From Nocardioides oceani (GTDB taxonomy: Bacteria > Actinomycetota > Actinomycetes > Propionibacteriales > Nocardioidaceae): a stretch of 64,000 bases of DNA. Below, piece after piece: positions 36,183 to 44,773 of the stretch (positions are counted from its first letter, which is position 1; every line of letters starts with the position of its first letter). The position numbers and the translations under genes are program-made. Below the pieces are notes generated by a model that was not told the origin of the DNA, did not search any database, and worked only from the letters and a program-made list of their open reading frames with translations. The DNA lies in contig NZ_JAUHJQ010000004.1 in assembly GCF_030412965.1 (NCBI RefSeq), forward strand, positions 201,459 to 265,458. Direction: 5' to 3'.

Positions 36183-37238
36183 CTAGGCGAGCACCTCGGT
36201 GACGGGCAGGGAGGAGTCGGCGGGCAGGTCGAGCGGGGACGGCGTACGGCCGCGGGCGACCATCTCGGCGCCGAGGGCGGCGACCATCGCGCCGTTGTCG
36301 GTGCACAGGCCCGGCCGGGGCACGCGGACGCGGATGCCCAGCGTCGAGGCGCGCTCCTCGGCGAGGTGGCGCAGCCGGGAGTTGGCCGCGACGCCGCCGC
36401 CGATGAGCAGGTCCTCGATGCCCTCCGAGGCCGCGGCGTCCAGCGCCTTGCGCACCAGCACGTCGCAGACGGCCTCCTGGAACGACGCGGCGACGTCGGC
36501 CACGGGGACGGGCTCGCCGGAGCGCTCGCGGGCCTCGACCCACCGGGCGACGGCGGTCTTGAGGCCGGAGAAGGAGAAGTCGAACCGGTGCCGCTCGAGG
36601 TCGCGGCGCGAGGTGAGGCCGCGCGGGAAGTCGACGTACACCGAGGAGCCCTCGCGGGCTGCCCGGTCGATGTGCGGCCCGCCCGGGAACGGCAGCCCGA
36701 GCAGCCGCGCCACCTTGTCGAACGCCTCGCCGGCCGCGTCGTCGATCGTCGCGCCCATCGGGTCGACCCCGCCGTCCGCGCCGGTGACGTCGGTGACGCG
36801 CAGCAGGCTGGAGTGACCGCCGCTGACCAGCATCGCGATGCACGGCTCGGGCAGCGCGCCGTGCTCGAGCTGGTCGACGGCGACGTGGGCGGCGAGGTGG
36901 TTGACGCCGTAGAGAGGCTTGTCGAGGCCGATCGCCAGCGCCTTGGCCGCCGCGACGCCGACGAGCAGCGCACCGGCCAGGCCGGGGCCGCTGGTCACGG
37001 CGACCGCATCGACGTCCGAGGGTCGGATGCCCGCGGTCTCGCAGGCCCGCTCGATCGTCGGCACCATCGCCTCGAGGTGGGCGCGGCTGGCGACCTCGGG
37101 CACGACCCCGCCGAAGCGGGCGTGCTCGTTGACGCTGCTCGCGACGGCGTCGGCCAGCAGCTCGTGGCCGCGGACGATGCCGACACCGGTCTCGTCGCAG
37201 GAGGTCTCGATGCCGAGCACGAGGGGGGCGTCCGTCAC
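36183..37238 (-). CDS. tsaD: tRNA N6-adenosine threonylcarbamoyltransferase
   Basis: 351 residues. ASKHA-fold signatures: '[14 protein letters not shown]' at the start, metal ligands in '[11 protein letters not shown]' (HxxxH, about 111-115), '[10 protein letters not shown]', and '[15 protein letters not shown]' near the end. It transfers the threonylcarbamoyl group onto A37 of ANN-decoding tRNAs together with TsaB and TsaE, both encoded just upstream. The GTG is 6 nt from a CACAAT -10-like hexamer. It is separated from rimI by a plus-strand GNAT gene. Confidence 0.96.
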   Translation of the reverse strand: MTDAPLVLGIETSCDETGVGIVRGHELLADAVASSVNEHARFGGVVPEVASRAHLEAMVPTIERACETAGIRPSDVDAVAVTSGPGLAGALLVGVAAAKALAIGLDKPLYGVNHLAAHVAVDQLEHGALPEPCIAMLVSGGHSSLLRVTDVTGADGGVDPMGATIDDAAGEAFDKVARLLGLPFPGGPHIDRAAREGSSVYVDFPRGLTSRRDLERHRFDFSFSGLKTAVARWVEARERSGEPVPVADVAASFQEAVCDVLVRKALDAAASEGIEDLLIGGGVAANSRLRHLAEERASTLGIRVRVPRPGLCTDNGAMVAALGAEMVARGRTPSPLDLPADSSLPVTEVLA

Positions 37239-37270
37239 GGCTCCATTGTGCGCGGTGCAGGATGACCGCC

Positions 37271-37984
37271 GTGCGTGAGGTGGCGGCGGCGGGACTCCGG
37301 GACCTGGCAGCGACGACGTCGGTGCCGTTCGTGCGGCACACCGCCGGCCCGGCGACGTACGACGTGGCCTGGGAGCGCGGCGACGCGGTGCTGGTCCACG
37401 GGGCGCACCACACCGTCGGGCTGGGACCGGCCGAGGACCTCGGTCCGCTGATGGCGGCACTGGCCGACCGGTTCGTGCCGGCCCGGCTGACGGTCGAGGA
37501 GGCGGCGTACGGCGCGGTGCCGGCGGCCTGGGCCTACGACGTGCGCGGGCACTGGCACTGGATGCGCACGACCGAGCCCGCTCCCCCGCCGACGGTGCCG
37601 CTCGAGCGGGTCGACGACGCCGACGCGGTCGACGCGGTGCTCGACGTGGCGCAGCCCGACACCTTCGGCCGGCCGGGCACGCTGGGGATCGAGGGCTGGC
37701 TGGGCGTGCGGGTGGAGGGGCGGCTGGTCGGCGTGGGGGCGGTACGCCGCGACCCCGACGGCAGCGGGCACCTGCGGGCGGTCTCGGTGCTGCCCGGGGC
37801 GACCGGCCGCGGCCTCGGGCTGGCGCTGTCGCAGGGCCTGACCCGGTGGGCGATGGACCGGCCGCCGCAGGTGGCGACGCTCGGGGTGTACACCGACAAC
37901 GCACCGGCGCTGCGGATCTACGAGCGGCTGGGCTACCGCACGGAGCACACCTTCTGCTCCGGCCCGCTCAGCAGCCCTTCCTGA
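37271..37984 (+). CDS. GNAT-family acetyltransferase (inserted between rimI and tsaD)
   Basis: 237 residues. The C-terminal half is a GNAT domain: '[20 protein letters not shown]' is the acetyl-CoA loop and '[20 protein letters not shown]' the final strand-helix. The N-terminal half (about 1-105) is a less conserved region seen in actinobacterial double-domain acetyltransferases. The substrate is unknown. The GTG is exactly 7 nt behind CAGGAT (37258-37263); an in-frame ATG at 37262 overlaps that hexamer. It runs opposite to the flanking t6A genes and overlaps the end of rimI by 17 bp. Confidence 0.82.
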   Translation: MREVAAAGLRDLAATTSVPFVRHTAGPATYDVAWERGDAVLVHGAHHTVGLGPAEDLGPLMAALADRFVPARLTVEEAAYGAVPAAWAYDVRGHWHWMRTTEPAPPPTVPLERVDDADAVDAVLDVAQPDTFGRPGTLGIEGWLGVRVEGRLVGVGAVRRDPDGSGHLRAVSVLPGATGRGLGLALSQGLTRWAMDRPPQVATLGVYTDNAPALRIYERLGYRTEHTFCSGPLSSPS

Positions 37985-38447
37985 GCCCGCGGCGCAGCAC
38001 GACCGCGGTCGCCCCGTCGCGGTAGTAGCGCCGCCGCCGGTCGACCTCGACGAACCCGCGCGCCGCGTAGAACGCCAGCGCGCCGGCGTTGTCCTCGCGC
38101 ACCTCCAGCAGCAGCCGCTCGGCGCCGCCCGCCCTCGACCGGCCCACCACCTCGTCGAGCAGCGCGCTCGCGTGGCCGCCGCGCCGCGCGGCCGGCGTCA
38201 CCGCGATCCGCTGCAGCTCGGCGATGTCGGCGACGATGCTGGCCACCGCGTGGCCGACCACGTCACCGGCGGGGCCGTCGGGGCCGTCGGGGCCGTCGGC
38301 CTCGGCGACGAGGTAGACGACCGTCGGCACGTCGCCGGCCAGCCCCGCCTCGACCAGCCCGCGCGACCAGGCGTCGGCGCCGAGGCACTCCTCCTCGAGC
38401 GCGGCGACCGCGTCCAGGTCGTCGGGCGTCGCGGCGCGGACGCTCAC
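37968..38447 (-). CDS. rimI: Ribosomal protein alanine N-acetyltransferase RimI
   Basis: 159 residues, a compact GNAT domain: 'LQRIAVTPAARRGGHASALLDEVV' is the acetyl-CoA loop and 'LEVREDNAGALAFYAARGFVEVDRRRRYY' the RimI hallmark. It is predicted to acetylate the N-terminus of ribosomal protein S18 and possibly others; its place among tsaB/tsaE/tsaD supports this. An internal run 'DGPDGPDGP' is encoded by a 9-bp tandem repeat and falls in a surface loop. The GTG start is 24 bp after the tsaB stop. Confidence 0.93.
   Translation of the reverse strand: MSVRAATPDDLDAVAALEEECLGADAWSRGLVEAGLAGDVPTVVYLVAEADGPDGPDGPAGDVVGHAVASIVADIAELQRIAVTPAARRGGHASALLDEVVGRSRAGGAERLLLEVREDNAGALAFYAARGFVEVDRRRRYYRDGATAVVLRRGLRKGC
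38271..38297. repeat. 9-bp tandem repeat (3 copies) inside rimI
   Basis: GGGGCCGTC is repeated three times without change, encoding Asp-Gly-Pro repeats on the minus strand. In-frame length variation is possible. Confidence 0.8.
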
Positions 38448-38471
38448 GAGAAGGGCCTCACGAGACCGGCC

Positions 38472-39113
38472 TCACGAGACCGGCTTGGGCTTGCCGGGCA
38501 TCTCGGCGTCGGGGCGGCGGAGGTAGAGCGGCTCGGAGTCCAGCAGCTCGGCCCGCTCCTCGGTCACCACCCGCGCCAGCCACCCGGCGCTCGGCCGGAC
38601 GGGGCCGCGGGCGTCGGGGAAGGCCTCGGGGTAAAGCACCGCGCCCTCGCCGACCACCGGCCGCCCGGTCGCCACCACGGCGGGGCGCTCGACGACCGGG
38701 CCGTCGAGGCGCGTGCCGTCGGCGGCGTACGTCGCCAGGTAGACCTCCTTGCGGCGGGCGTCGGTGGCCACGCAGAACTCCGTGCCGATCCCGGCGTCGG
38801 CGGCCTCGACGGCGAGCACGTCGAGCGAGCACACGCCGTACACCGGGACGTCCAGCACGAACCCGAGGGTGCGCGCGGTGACCAGCCCGACGCGCAGGCC
38901 GGTGAACGGTCCGGGGCCGACGCCGGCGGCGACGGCGGTGAGGTCCTGACGGACCGCCCCGACCTGCTCGAGCGCGGCGGCGACGAGCGGGGCGAGCTGC
39001 TCCCCGTGCTTCATCGACCGCTCCGAGACGAGCTCGGCGACGACGTCCTCGCCGTCGTGGAGAGCGACGGTGACGAAGGGGGTGGCGGTGTCCAGGGCGA
39101 GCAGCAGGGTCAT
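38472..39113 (-). CDS. tsaB: tRNA threonylcarbamoyladenosine biosynthesis protein TsaB
   Basis: 213 residues. It starts 'MTLLLALDTATPFVTVALHDG', has 'HGEQLAPLVAAALEQ' and 'GVGPGPFTGLRVGLVTARTLGF', the TsaB signatures of a degenerate ASKHA fold. It forms the TsaBDE complex for t6A37 synthesis. The ATG overlaps the tsaE stop by 4 bp (ATGA). Short direct repeats of CCTCACGAGACCGG sit at and just beyond its stop, towards rimI. Confidence 0.95.
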   Translation of the reverse strand: MTLLLALDTATPFVTVALHDGEDVVAELVSERSMKHGEQLAPLVAAALEQVGAVRQDLTAVAAGVGPGPFTGLRVGLVTARTLGFVLDVPVYGVCSLDVLAVEAADAGIGTEFCVATDARRKEVYLATYAADGTRLDGPVVERPAVVATGRPVVGEGAVLYPEAFPDARGPVRPSAGWLARVVTEERAELLDSEPLYLRRPDAEMPGKPKPVS

Positions 39114-40039
39114 CCGAGTCCTCGGAAGGAGAGGGCGTGCCACCGGGGGCCCACCGGGGTGATCTCGACACGGCGCGGGTCGAGCTCGGCGTCGGGGTCG
39201 GCCTCGTCGGCCTCGGCGCGGACGATCCGCACCTCCAGCCGGGAGTCGGTGAGTCCCTCGGCGAGTCCCTCGCCCCACTCGACCACCGTGACGGCGGTGT
39301 CCAGGTCGGTGTCGAGGTCGAGGTCGTCGAGCTCCTCCATGCCGCCGAGGCGGTAGGCGTCGACGTGGACCAGGGCGGGCCCGCCGACGAGCGAGGGGTG
39401 GACCCGGGCGATGACGAAGGTCGGCGAGGTGATCTCGCCGCGGACGCCGAGGCCGGCGCCGATGCCCTTGGTGAGCGTGGTCTTGCCGGCGCCGAGCTCG
39501 CCGCTGAGCACGATCAGGTCGCCGGGGGCGAGCTGGCCGGCGAGCGAGCGGCCGAGCGCGTGCATGGCGTCGGGGGTCGGCGCCTGGAAGACGGCGGTGC
39601 GCAGCGGGCGGCGCATCTCGACGAGCGGCGAGCGGCGGTCGATCTCGCGGAAGCCCTGCCGGTCCCAGAACCGGATGGTGCGCGGCAGCTCCTCGCGGGC
39701 CACGACCGTCACGTCGTCGTACCCCTCCGCGTGGTCGACGACCGCGTCGATCAGCCGGCCGGCGATGCCGTGCCCCTGGGCGGACGGCACCACGCCGAAG
39801 CGGCGCAGGTAGACGGTGTTGCCGACGGGGTCGAGCACGAGCGCGCCGACCGGCTCGCCGTCGAGGCAGGCCAGGAGGCCGCCGTGCGGCGTGAGCATCC
39901 GCGCGATCGTCTCCTCGGTCTCGGCCAGCGCGTCGGCGGGCGGGTCGAGCGGCGGGCGCGCGGCGAAGGCCTCCTGCACCACGCGCAGCACCTGCGCGGC
40001 CGACTCCGGACCCACGCGCACGACCTGGACGTCGCTCAC
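39110..40039 (-). CDS. tsaE: GNAT acetyltransferase-TsaE fusion protein
   Basis: 309 residues, about twice the size of a normal TsaE (about 150). Residues 1-147 are a complete GNAT acetyltransferase ('LRRFGVVPSAQGHGIAGRLIDAVV' is the acetyl-CoA loop). Residues 148-309 are TsaE, with P-loop GELGAGKTT (180-188), 'ITSPTFVIARVH', 'HVDAYRLGGMEE' and 'VVEWGEGL'. TsaE is the ATPase that drives the TsaBDE cycle. No stop or start separates the halves and both look intact, so this is a true fusion. The GTG overlaps the preceding hydrolase stop by 4 bp. Confidence 0.93.
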   Translation of the reverse strand: MSDVQVVRVGPESAAQVLRVVQEAFAARPPLDPPADALAETEETIARMLTPHGGLLACLDGEPVGALVLDPVGNTVYLRRFGVVPSAQGHGIAGRLIDAVVDHAEGYDDVTVVAREELPRTIRFWDRQGFREIDRRSPLVEMRRPLRTAVFQAPTPDAMHALGRSLAGQLAPGDLIVLSGELGAGKTTLTKGIGAGLGVRGEITSPTFVIARVHPSLVGGPALVHVDAYRLGGMEELDDLDLDTDLDTAVTVVEWGEGLAEGLTDSRLEVRIVRAEADEADPDAELDPRRVEITPVGPRWHALSFRGLG

Positions 40040-41109
40040 CCCGCCACCCTCTCGTCTCGCACCGCGGCCAGCAGCCGGTCGAGCTCCTCGTCGACCTGCT
40101 CGTGCCGCTCCAGGACCACCATGTGCCCCGCTCCCTCGACCTCCACCAGCCGCGACTCGGCGATCCGCGAGTGCAGCTTGCGGCTGTGCCCGATCGACGT
40201 CAGCCGGTCGGCGGTGCCGCACAGGACCGTCGTCGGCACCCGCCCGATCACCTCGACGGCGTCGAACTTGTCGAGTCCGCCGAAGGCGGGGAAGAACTCC
40301 GCCACCACCTCGTACGGCGTGGCCGACAGCATCGCGTCGACGAACTCGACGTACGCCGCCGGGACGTCGTCGCCGAAGGCGAACAGGTCGGTGGCGACCA
40401 TCGCGACCGACTTCCCCAGCCGGCGGATCCGGTCGACCACCTGGGGCCGACGCGCGAGCGTGGCGATCGTCCGCTGGGCGATCGGCAGGCCGATCTTGGC
40501 CGGGACCACCGGCAGCAGCAGCCGGCCGACGTCGAGCCCGCCCGCGGTGGTGCTGACCAGGCCGACGCCGACGACCCGGTCCCCGAACAGCTCGGGGTGG
40601 TCCTCGGCCAGCGCGACGACGGTCATCCCGCCCATCGAGTGGCCGACGACCACGACCGGCCCGTCGGGCACGACCTCGTCGAGGATCCGCCGCAGGTCGA
40701 GGCCGAGCTGGTCGATGGTGGCGTGCTCCCGCGCGGAGCGGCCCGAGCGGCCGTGCGAGCGCTGGTCGTAGAGCACGGTGCGGACGCCGGCACGTCGCAG
40801 GTGCAGCCGCTGGAAGTGCCAGCAGTCGAGGGTCAGCGCGTAGCCGTGGACCAGCACGACCGTCGGGTCCCCCGGCTGCGACGTCGCCGGCTCGTCGACC
40901 TCGACGTGCAGCGGAACGCCGTCGTCGGCGACGACCGTCAGGGCGTCGGCGCGCAGCGACCCGAGGGGTACGTCGGGGTGGTCCTCGACGCCCGGCCCGG
41001 GCCGCCGCGAGAGCGAGCGCCGGTGGCGGCTGACCCCGACGACCGTCCCGGCGGCGGCGAGGCCGGCGGCGCCGAGCGCGGCTCCGGCGATGGTCCGGCG
41101 GGGGCTCAC
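40036..41109 (-). CDS. Alpha/beta hydrolase with N-terminal membrane/export segment
   Basis: 357 residues. The N-terminus 'MSPRRTIAGAALGAAGLAAAGTVVG' is a twin-arginine-like or uncleaved signal anchor. The hydrolase core has 'VLVHGYALTLDCW' (oxyanion region), nucleophile Ser in 'VVGHSMGGMTVV' (about 156), and the terminal His in 'GAGHMVVLERH'. It lies between alr and tsaE and overlaps both by 4 bp, the usual actinobacterial order. The substrate is unknown; an ester or lipid near the envelope is a guess. Confidence 0.87.
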   Translation of the reverse strand: MSPRRTIAGAALGAAGLAAAGTVVGVSRHRRSLSRRPGPGVEDHPDVPLGSLRADALTVVADDGVPLHVEVDEPATSQPGDPTVVLVHGYALTLDCWHFQRLHLRRAGVRTVLYDQRSHGRSGRSAREHATIDQLGLDLRRILDEVVPDGPVVVVGHSMGGMTVVALAEDHPELFGDRVVGVGLVSTTAGGLDVGRLLLPVVPAKIGLPIAQRTIATLARRPQVVDRIRRLGKSVAMVATDLFAFGDDVPAAYVEFVDAMLSATPYEVVAEFFPAFGGLDKFDAVEVIGRVPTTVLCGTADRLTSIGHSRKLHSRIAESRLVEVEGAGHMVVLERHEQVDEELDRLLAAVRDERVAG

Positions 41110-42308
41110 GGCCGGGCCCCGTCGTCGAGCTCGCCGTCGAGCCGGCTGTCGAGCCGGCTGTCGAGCCGGCTGTCGAGCCGGCTGTCGACGTGGGTGCGGA
41201 CCATCCGGCCGCCGATGCGGGTCACGACCTCGTAGCTGATCGTCCCGGCCGCCTCGGCCCAGTCCTGGGCGGTCGGGCCGCCGTCCCGGCCGGTGCCGAA
41301 GAGCACGACGTCGCTGCCGGGCTCGGGCCGGTCGCCGTCGAGGTCGACCACCAGCTGGTCCATGCAGACGCGTCCCCGGACGGGTCGCCGACGCCCGCCG
41401 ACGGCCACGGAGGCGGCGTTGCTCGCCGAGCGCGGCACGCCGTCGCCGTACCCCACCGGCACCAGGCCGAGCGTCGTCGCTCGGTCGGCGACCCAGGTGT
41501 GGCCGTAGGACACCCCGGCGCCCGCCGGCACGTCCTTGACCATCGCGAGCGTCGCGCGCGCGGTCATCGCCGGCACCAGGCCGAGGTCGGGGAGGCGCCC
41601 CGGTGCGGGGTCGAGGCCGTACGACGCGATCCCGCAGCGCACCAGGTCGAAGCGCGCGCTCGGCCGCAGCACGGCCGCAGCGCTGTTCGCCAGGTGGCGC
41701 ACCTCCGGGGTCAGGCCCGCCTCCTCCGCGACCGCGAGCGCCTCGCGGAAGACCTGTTCCTGGCTGTCGTTGGCGGGGTGGTCGGGCTCGTCGGAGGCGG
41801 CGAGGTGGGACCAGAGGCCGGTGACGCGCCAGTGCCCGGCGACCTCGCCGACGCGGGCGGCCTCGACGAGGGCCGGCCAGTCCGCCGGGGTCGCGCCGCC
41901 GCGCGAGAGCCCGGTGTCGACCTTGAGCTGGACCCGGGCCGGGGTGCCGGTGCGGCGGACGGCGGCCTCGACCTCGGCCAGCTCGGCGAGGGAGTACGCC
42001 GTGACGTCGACGTCGGCGGCGACCGCGCGGTCGTAGGGGTCGCCCGGCACGGTCAGCCAGCACAGCACGCGTCCGGTGTCGCCGGCCGCCCGCAGTGCGA
42101 GCGCCTCGTCGATCGTGGCGACGCCCAGCCAGGGCGAGCCGGCCTCGCGGGCGGCGCGGGCGACCTCGACCATGCCGTGGCCGTACCCGTCGGCCTTGAC
42201 CACCGTCATCATCGCGACGCCGCAGTGCTCGGTGAGCAGCCGCACGTTGTGCCGGACGGCCGCGAGGTCGACCACCAGCTCGGCGCGCGGGACCGGCAGG
42301 GGGCTCAT
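41106..42308 (-). CDS. alr: Alanine racemase with repetitive C-terminal tail
   Basis: 400 residues. PLP lysine K38 in 'VVKADGYGHG', second catalytic base Y268 in 'GVSYGHTW', PLP-phosphate region 'RCGIASYGLDP', and 'VCMDQLVVDL' near the active site. It makes D-alanine for peptidoglycan. The last 25 residues extend past the family end and include four to five copies of Asp-Ser-Arg-Leu, encoded by a 12-bp tandem repeat; the tail is probably disordered. The ATG is 8 nt from a GAGAAT hexamer. First gene of the alr-hydrolase-tsaE-tsaB-rimI chain. Confidence 0.95.
   Translation of the reverse strand: MSPLPVPRAELVVDLAAVRHNVRLLTEHCGVAMMTVVKADGYGHGMVEVARAAREAGSPWLGVATIDEALALRAAGDTGRVLCWLTVPGDPYDRAVAADVDVTAYSLAELAEVEAAVRRTGTPARVQLKVDTGLSRGGATPADWPALVEAARVGEVAGHWRVTGLWSHLAASDEPDHPANDSQEQVFREALAVAEEAGLTPEVRHLANSAAAVLRPSARFDLVRCGIASYGLDPAPGRLPDLGLVPAMTARATLAMVKDVPAGAGVSYGHTWVADRATTLGLVPVGYGDGVPRSASNAASVAVGGRRRPVRGRVCMDQLVVDLDGDRPEPGSDVVLFGTGRDGGPTAQDWAEAAGTISYEVVTRIGGRMVRTHVDSRLDSRLDSRLDSRLDGELDDGARP
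41136..41183. repeat. 12-bp tandem repeat (4 perfect copies) in alr 3' end
   Basis: GTCGAGCCGGCT repeated four times, encoding DSRL units on the minus strand. The length is a multiple of three, so the copy number can drift without a frameshift. Confidence 0.88.
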
Positions 42309-42336
42309 GGCGGGCCATTCTCCCACCCGGCCCCGG

Positions 42337-43713
42337 TCAGGGTCGGGGCAGGCTCCGGACCGCGGCGGGCAGGGCGCGGGCGACCTCGGTCGCGACGAGC
42401 GGCCCGTCGCCGCCGGCCAGCGTCGCCGCGGCCCCGTGCAGCCAGGACCCGACGCTCGCCGCGTCGAACGGCTCGAGGCCCGCCGCCAGCAGCGCACCCA
42501 CCACGCCGCCGAGCACGTCGCCGGCGCCGGCCGTCGCCAGCCACGGGGTCCCGGTCGTCGTCACGCGCACCCGCCCGCCGGGTCGCGCGGTCACGGTGTG
42601 GCGGCCCTTGAGCACCACGACGGCGGCGTACTCCTCGGCCGCGTGGCGGGCCCAGGCCAGCGGGTCGCCCTCGATCTCGCCGCGATCGCGACCGAGCATC
42701 GCGGCCAGCTCGCCGGCGTGCGGGGTGAGCACCAGGTCGCGCGGGCCCGGCCGGAGGTGCTGGAGCGCGTCGGCGTCGACGACGGTCGGCACCTCGTCGG
42801 CCAGGGCGGCCGCGAGCGCCTCGTCGGCGTGCTGCCCGCCGCCGGACCCGACCACCCACGCCTGGACGCGGCCGGCGCCGACGACCTCCGGGTGCGCCTC
42901 CCGCACTCGGTCCGCGACGCGGTCCTCCCCGACGTACCGCACCATCCCGGCGAGCCCGCAGGCGGCGCCGGCGACGCAGAGCAGCGCGGCGCCGGGGTAC
43001 TGCGCGGAGCCGGCCCGGACGCCGACGACGCCCCGGGTGTACTTGTGGTCCTGCGGCCGCGGTCGCGGCACCAGCCGCGCGACGTCCTCGGCCTGCAGCG
43101 ACTCGACGGCCGCGGGCGGCAGGTCCAGGCCGATGTCGACCAGGTGCACCGCTCCGCACGCCTCGGCCGCCGGGTCGAGGAGGTGCGCGGGCTTGTGGCT
43201 GCCGAAGGTGACGGTCAGGTCGGCGACCACGTACGGCCCCTCGACCCGGCCGGTGTCGACGTCGACCCCCGACGGCACGTCGACCGCGACCACCGGGACT
43301 CCCGCCACCTGCGTCAGCGCGGCCTCCGCCTCCGGCCGCAGCCCCGGGCGACCGCCGATGCCGACGATCCCGTCGACCACGACGTCGGGCCGGCGGCTCG
43401 CGCGCTCGACGCTGCGGCCCCCGGCGGCCCGCAGCGCGGCGAGGCCGCCCGCGTGCACCTGCTCGGAGAGCAGCACCGCCTCGACCGCGCAGCCGCGCCG
43501 GGCCAGCAGCGCGCCGGCGTGCAGGGCGTCGCCGCCGTTGTCCCCCGACCCGACCAGCAGCAGCACCCGCGCGCCGTACGCCCCGCCCAGCAGGTCGACC
43601 ACCGCGTGCGCCAGCCCCGACGCCGCCCGCTGCATGAGCGTGCCCTCCGGCACCCTCGCCATCAGCTCCCGCTCCGCCGCGCGGACCTGCTCGACCGTGT
43701 GGGCGTACCGCAT
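42337..43713 (-). CDS. nnr: Bifunctional NAD(P)H-hydrate epimerase/dehydratase
   Basis: 458 residues in two domains. The N-terminal YjeF epimerase (1-200) has 'VGSGDNGGDALHAGALLARRG', 'DVPSGVDVDTG' and 'VTFGSHKPAHLL'. The C-terminal ADP/ATP-dependent dehydratase (about 215-458) has 'DADALQHL', 'LTPHAGELA' and 'GTPWLATAGAGDVLGGVVGALLA'. It repairs damaged NADH and NADPH hydrates. The ATG is leaderless: TAGCGT (minus strand, 43726-43721) then 7 nt. A 52-bp palindromic repeat begins 15 bp upstream of the start, right behind that -10. Confidence 0.95.
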   Translation of the reverse strand: MRYAHTVEQVRAAERELMARVPEGTLMQRAASGLAHAVVDLLGGAYGARVLLLVGSGDNGGDALHAGALLARRGCAVEAVLLSEQVHAGGLAALRAAGGRSVERASRRPDVVVDGIVGIGGRPGLRPEAEAALTQVAGVPVVAVDVPSGVDVDTGRVEGPYVVADLTVTFGSHKPAHLLDPAAEACGAVHLVDIGLDLPPAAVESLQAEDVARLVPRPRPQDHKYTRGVVGVRAGSAQYPGAALLCVAGAACGLAGMVRYVGEDRVADRVREAHPEVVGAGRVQAWVVGSGGGQHADEALAAALADEVPTVVDADALQHLRPGPRDLVLTPHAGELAAMLGRDRGEIEGDPLAWARHAAEEYAAVVVLKGRHTVTARPGGRVRVTTTGTPWLATAGAGDVLGGVVGALLAAGLEPFDAASVGSWLHGAAATLAGGDGPLVATEVARALPAAVRSLPRP

Positions 43714-43728
43714 GGGCGCGACGCTATC

Positions 43729-43780
43729 CGCCTCGTGATGCTGAGCGTGCGCTCCACCGCACTCCCAGCATCACGAGGCG
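43729..43780. repeat. 52-bp palindromic repeat, copy B
   Basis: It shares its first 25 bases with the reverse complement of copy C (44764-44815), so the two are inverted around the gene at 43844-44773. Both ends are CGCCTCGTGATG / CATCACGAGGCG. Confidence 0.92.
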
Positions 43781-43843
43781 GGGTCGGGGGCGGCCTGTGG
43801 ACGGGCCGGAGCAGCGGCGGCCGATCCGCGGCACCCTCGGACG

Positions 43844-44773
43844 ATGGCGCGCGAGACCTGGCGGACGGTGAGCGCCCGGCAGGCCGGCATGGTCAGCCGG
43901 GCGCAGCTTGCCGCGGTCGGGGTCGACCGGTTCGCGGTGCGCAACCAGGTCGCGGCCGGCCGCTGGGTGCTGCGGTCGGCGACCGTCGTCAGCACCACGA
44001 CCGGCGAGCTCACCCGCCTGCAGACGATGTGGCTCGGCGTCCTCCACGCGGGCGACCGCAGCGTGCTGGGCGACCTCACCGCCGCCGAGCTCGCCGGCCT
44101 GCGGCACTGGCACCGGGAGACCGTCACGGTGCTCGTGCCGTACGACCTCGACCTCGACGACGACGTGCCCGGCGTCCACCTCGCCCGGACGCGCCGGCGG
44201 CTCAGCTCGATGCAGGACCCCTCGAGCCCGCTCCCCCGGCTGCGGATCGAGCCGGCGGTGCTCCACTTCGCCGCCTACCAGCCCTCCCCGCGCACCGCCC
44301 AGGGCGTCGTCGCCGCGGCCGTGCAGCAGCAGCTCACCACCGCCGCGGACCTGCTCGCCTGGGTGGACCGCATGCGCCCGCTCCGCAAGGCGCCGGTGCT
44401 CAGGTCGGCGCTCGCCGACATCGGCCGTGGCTCGCACTCCGTGTCCGAGCTCGACCTGGTCCGCCTGTGCCGGGACCACGGCCTGCGCACCCCCGACCGG
44501 CAGGTACGCCGCCGCGACGGCGAGGGACGGCTCCGGTTCACCGACGCGGAGTGGCTGCTGCCGGACGGCTCCGTGCTGGTGCTTGAGGTCGACGGCTCGT
44601 TCCACATGGCGGTCGAGCAGTGGGAGGACGACCTCGCCCGTCAGCGGCGGCTCACGACGGTCAGTCGCCGAGTCGTCCGGTGCACCTCCCGCGAGCTGCG
44701 CGACGAGCCGGCCCGCCTGGCCACGGATCTGCGTCGGCTCGGCGTCCCGCGCGCCGCCCGCCCCGCCTCGTGA
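43844..44773 (+). CDS. AbiEi-like winged-helix plus DUF559/Vsr-like endonuclease-fold protein
   Basis: 309 residues. The N-terminal 'RTVSARQAGMVSRAQLAAVGVDRFAVRNQVAAGRW' is the winged-helix pattern of AbiEi_4-type antitoxin/transcription regulators. The C-terminal part 'FTDAEWLLPDGSVLVLEVDGSFHM...WEDDLARQRRL' has the D...E-V-D(G) acidic pattern and a following helix, as in DUF559/very-short-patch-repair endonuclease folds. The family is common in Actinobacteria, often scattered and orphaned; its function is unproven, and toxin or defence is possible. No partner gene is visible. It is flanked by inverted 52-bp repeats, and copy C supplies its stop codon. The ATG lacks a good ribosome-binding site. 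Confidence 0.75.
   Translation: MARETWRTVSARQAGMVSRAQLAAVGVDRFAVRNQVAAGRWVLRSATVVSTTTGELTRLQTMWLGVLHAGDRSVLGDLTAAELAGLRHWHRETVTVLVPYDLDLDDDVPGVHLARTRRRLSSMQDPSSPLPRLRIEPAVLHFAAYQPSPRTAQGVVAAAVQQQLTTAADLLAWVDRMRPLRKAPVLRSALADIGRGSHSVSELDLVRLCRDHGLRTPDRQVRRRDGEGRLRFTDAEWLLPDGSVLVLEVDGSFHMAVEQWEDDLARQRRLTTVSRRVVRCTSRELRDEPARLATDLRRLGVPRAARPAS

Noticed and set aside
32536..37413. Very long minus-strand open frame antisense to sigma factor, MMPL transporter and tsaD region
   Set aside because: It is a shadow of high third-position GC in real genes; its composition is low-complexity Arg/Gly/Asp and it runs through well-recognised genes on both strands.
43729..43780. 52-bp palindrome as a simple terminator
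   Set aside because: It lies between two divergent starts (nnr minus, AbiEi-like plus), where no transcript ends, and the same 52-bp sequence recurs elsewhere.
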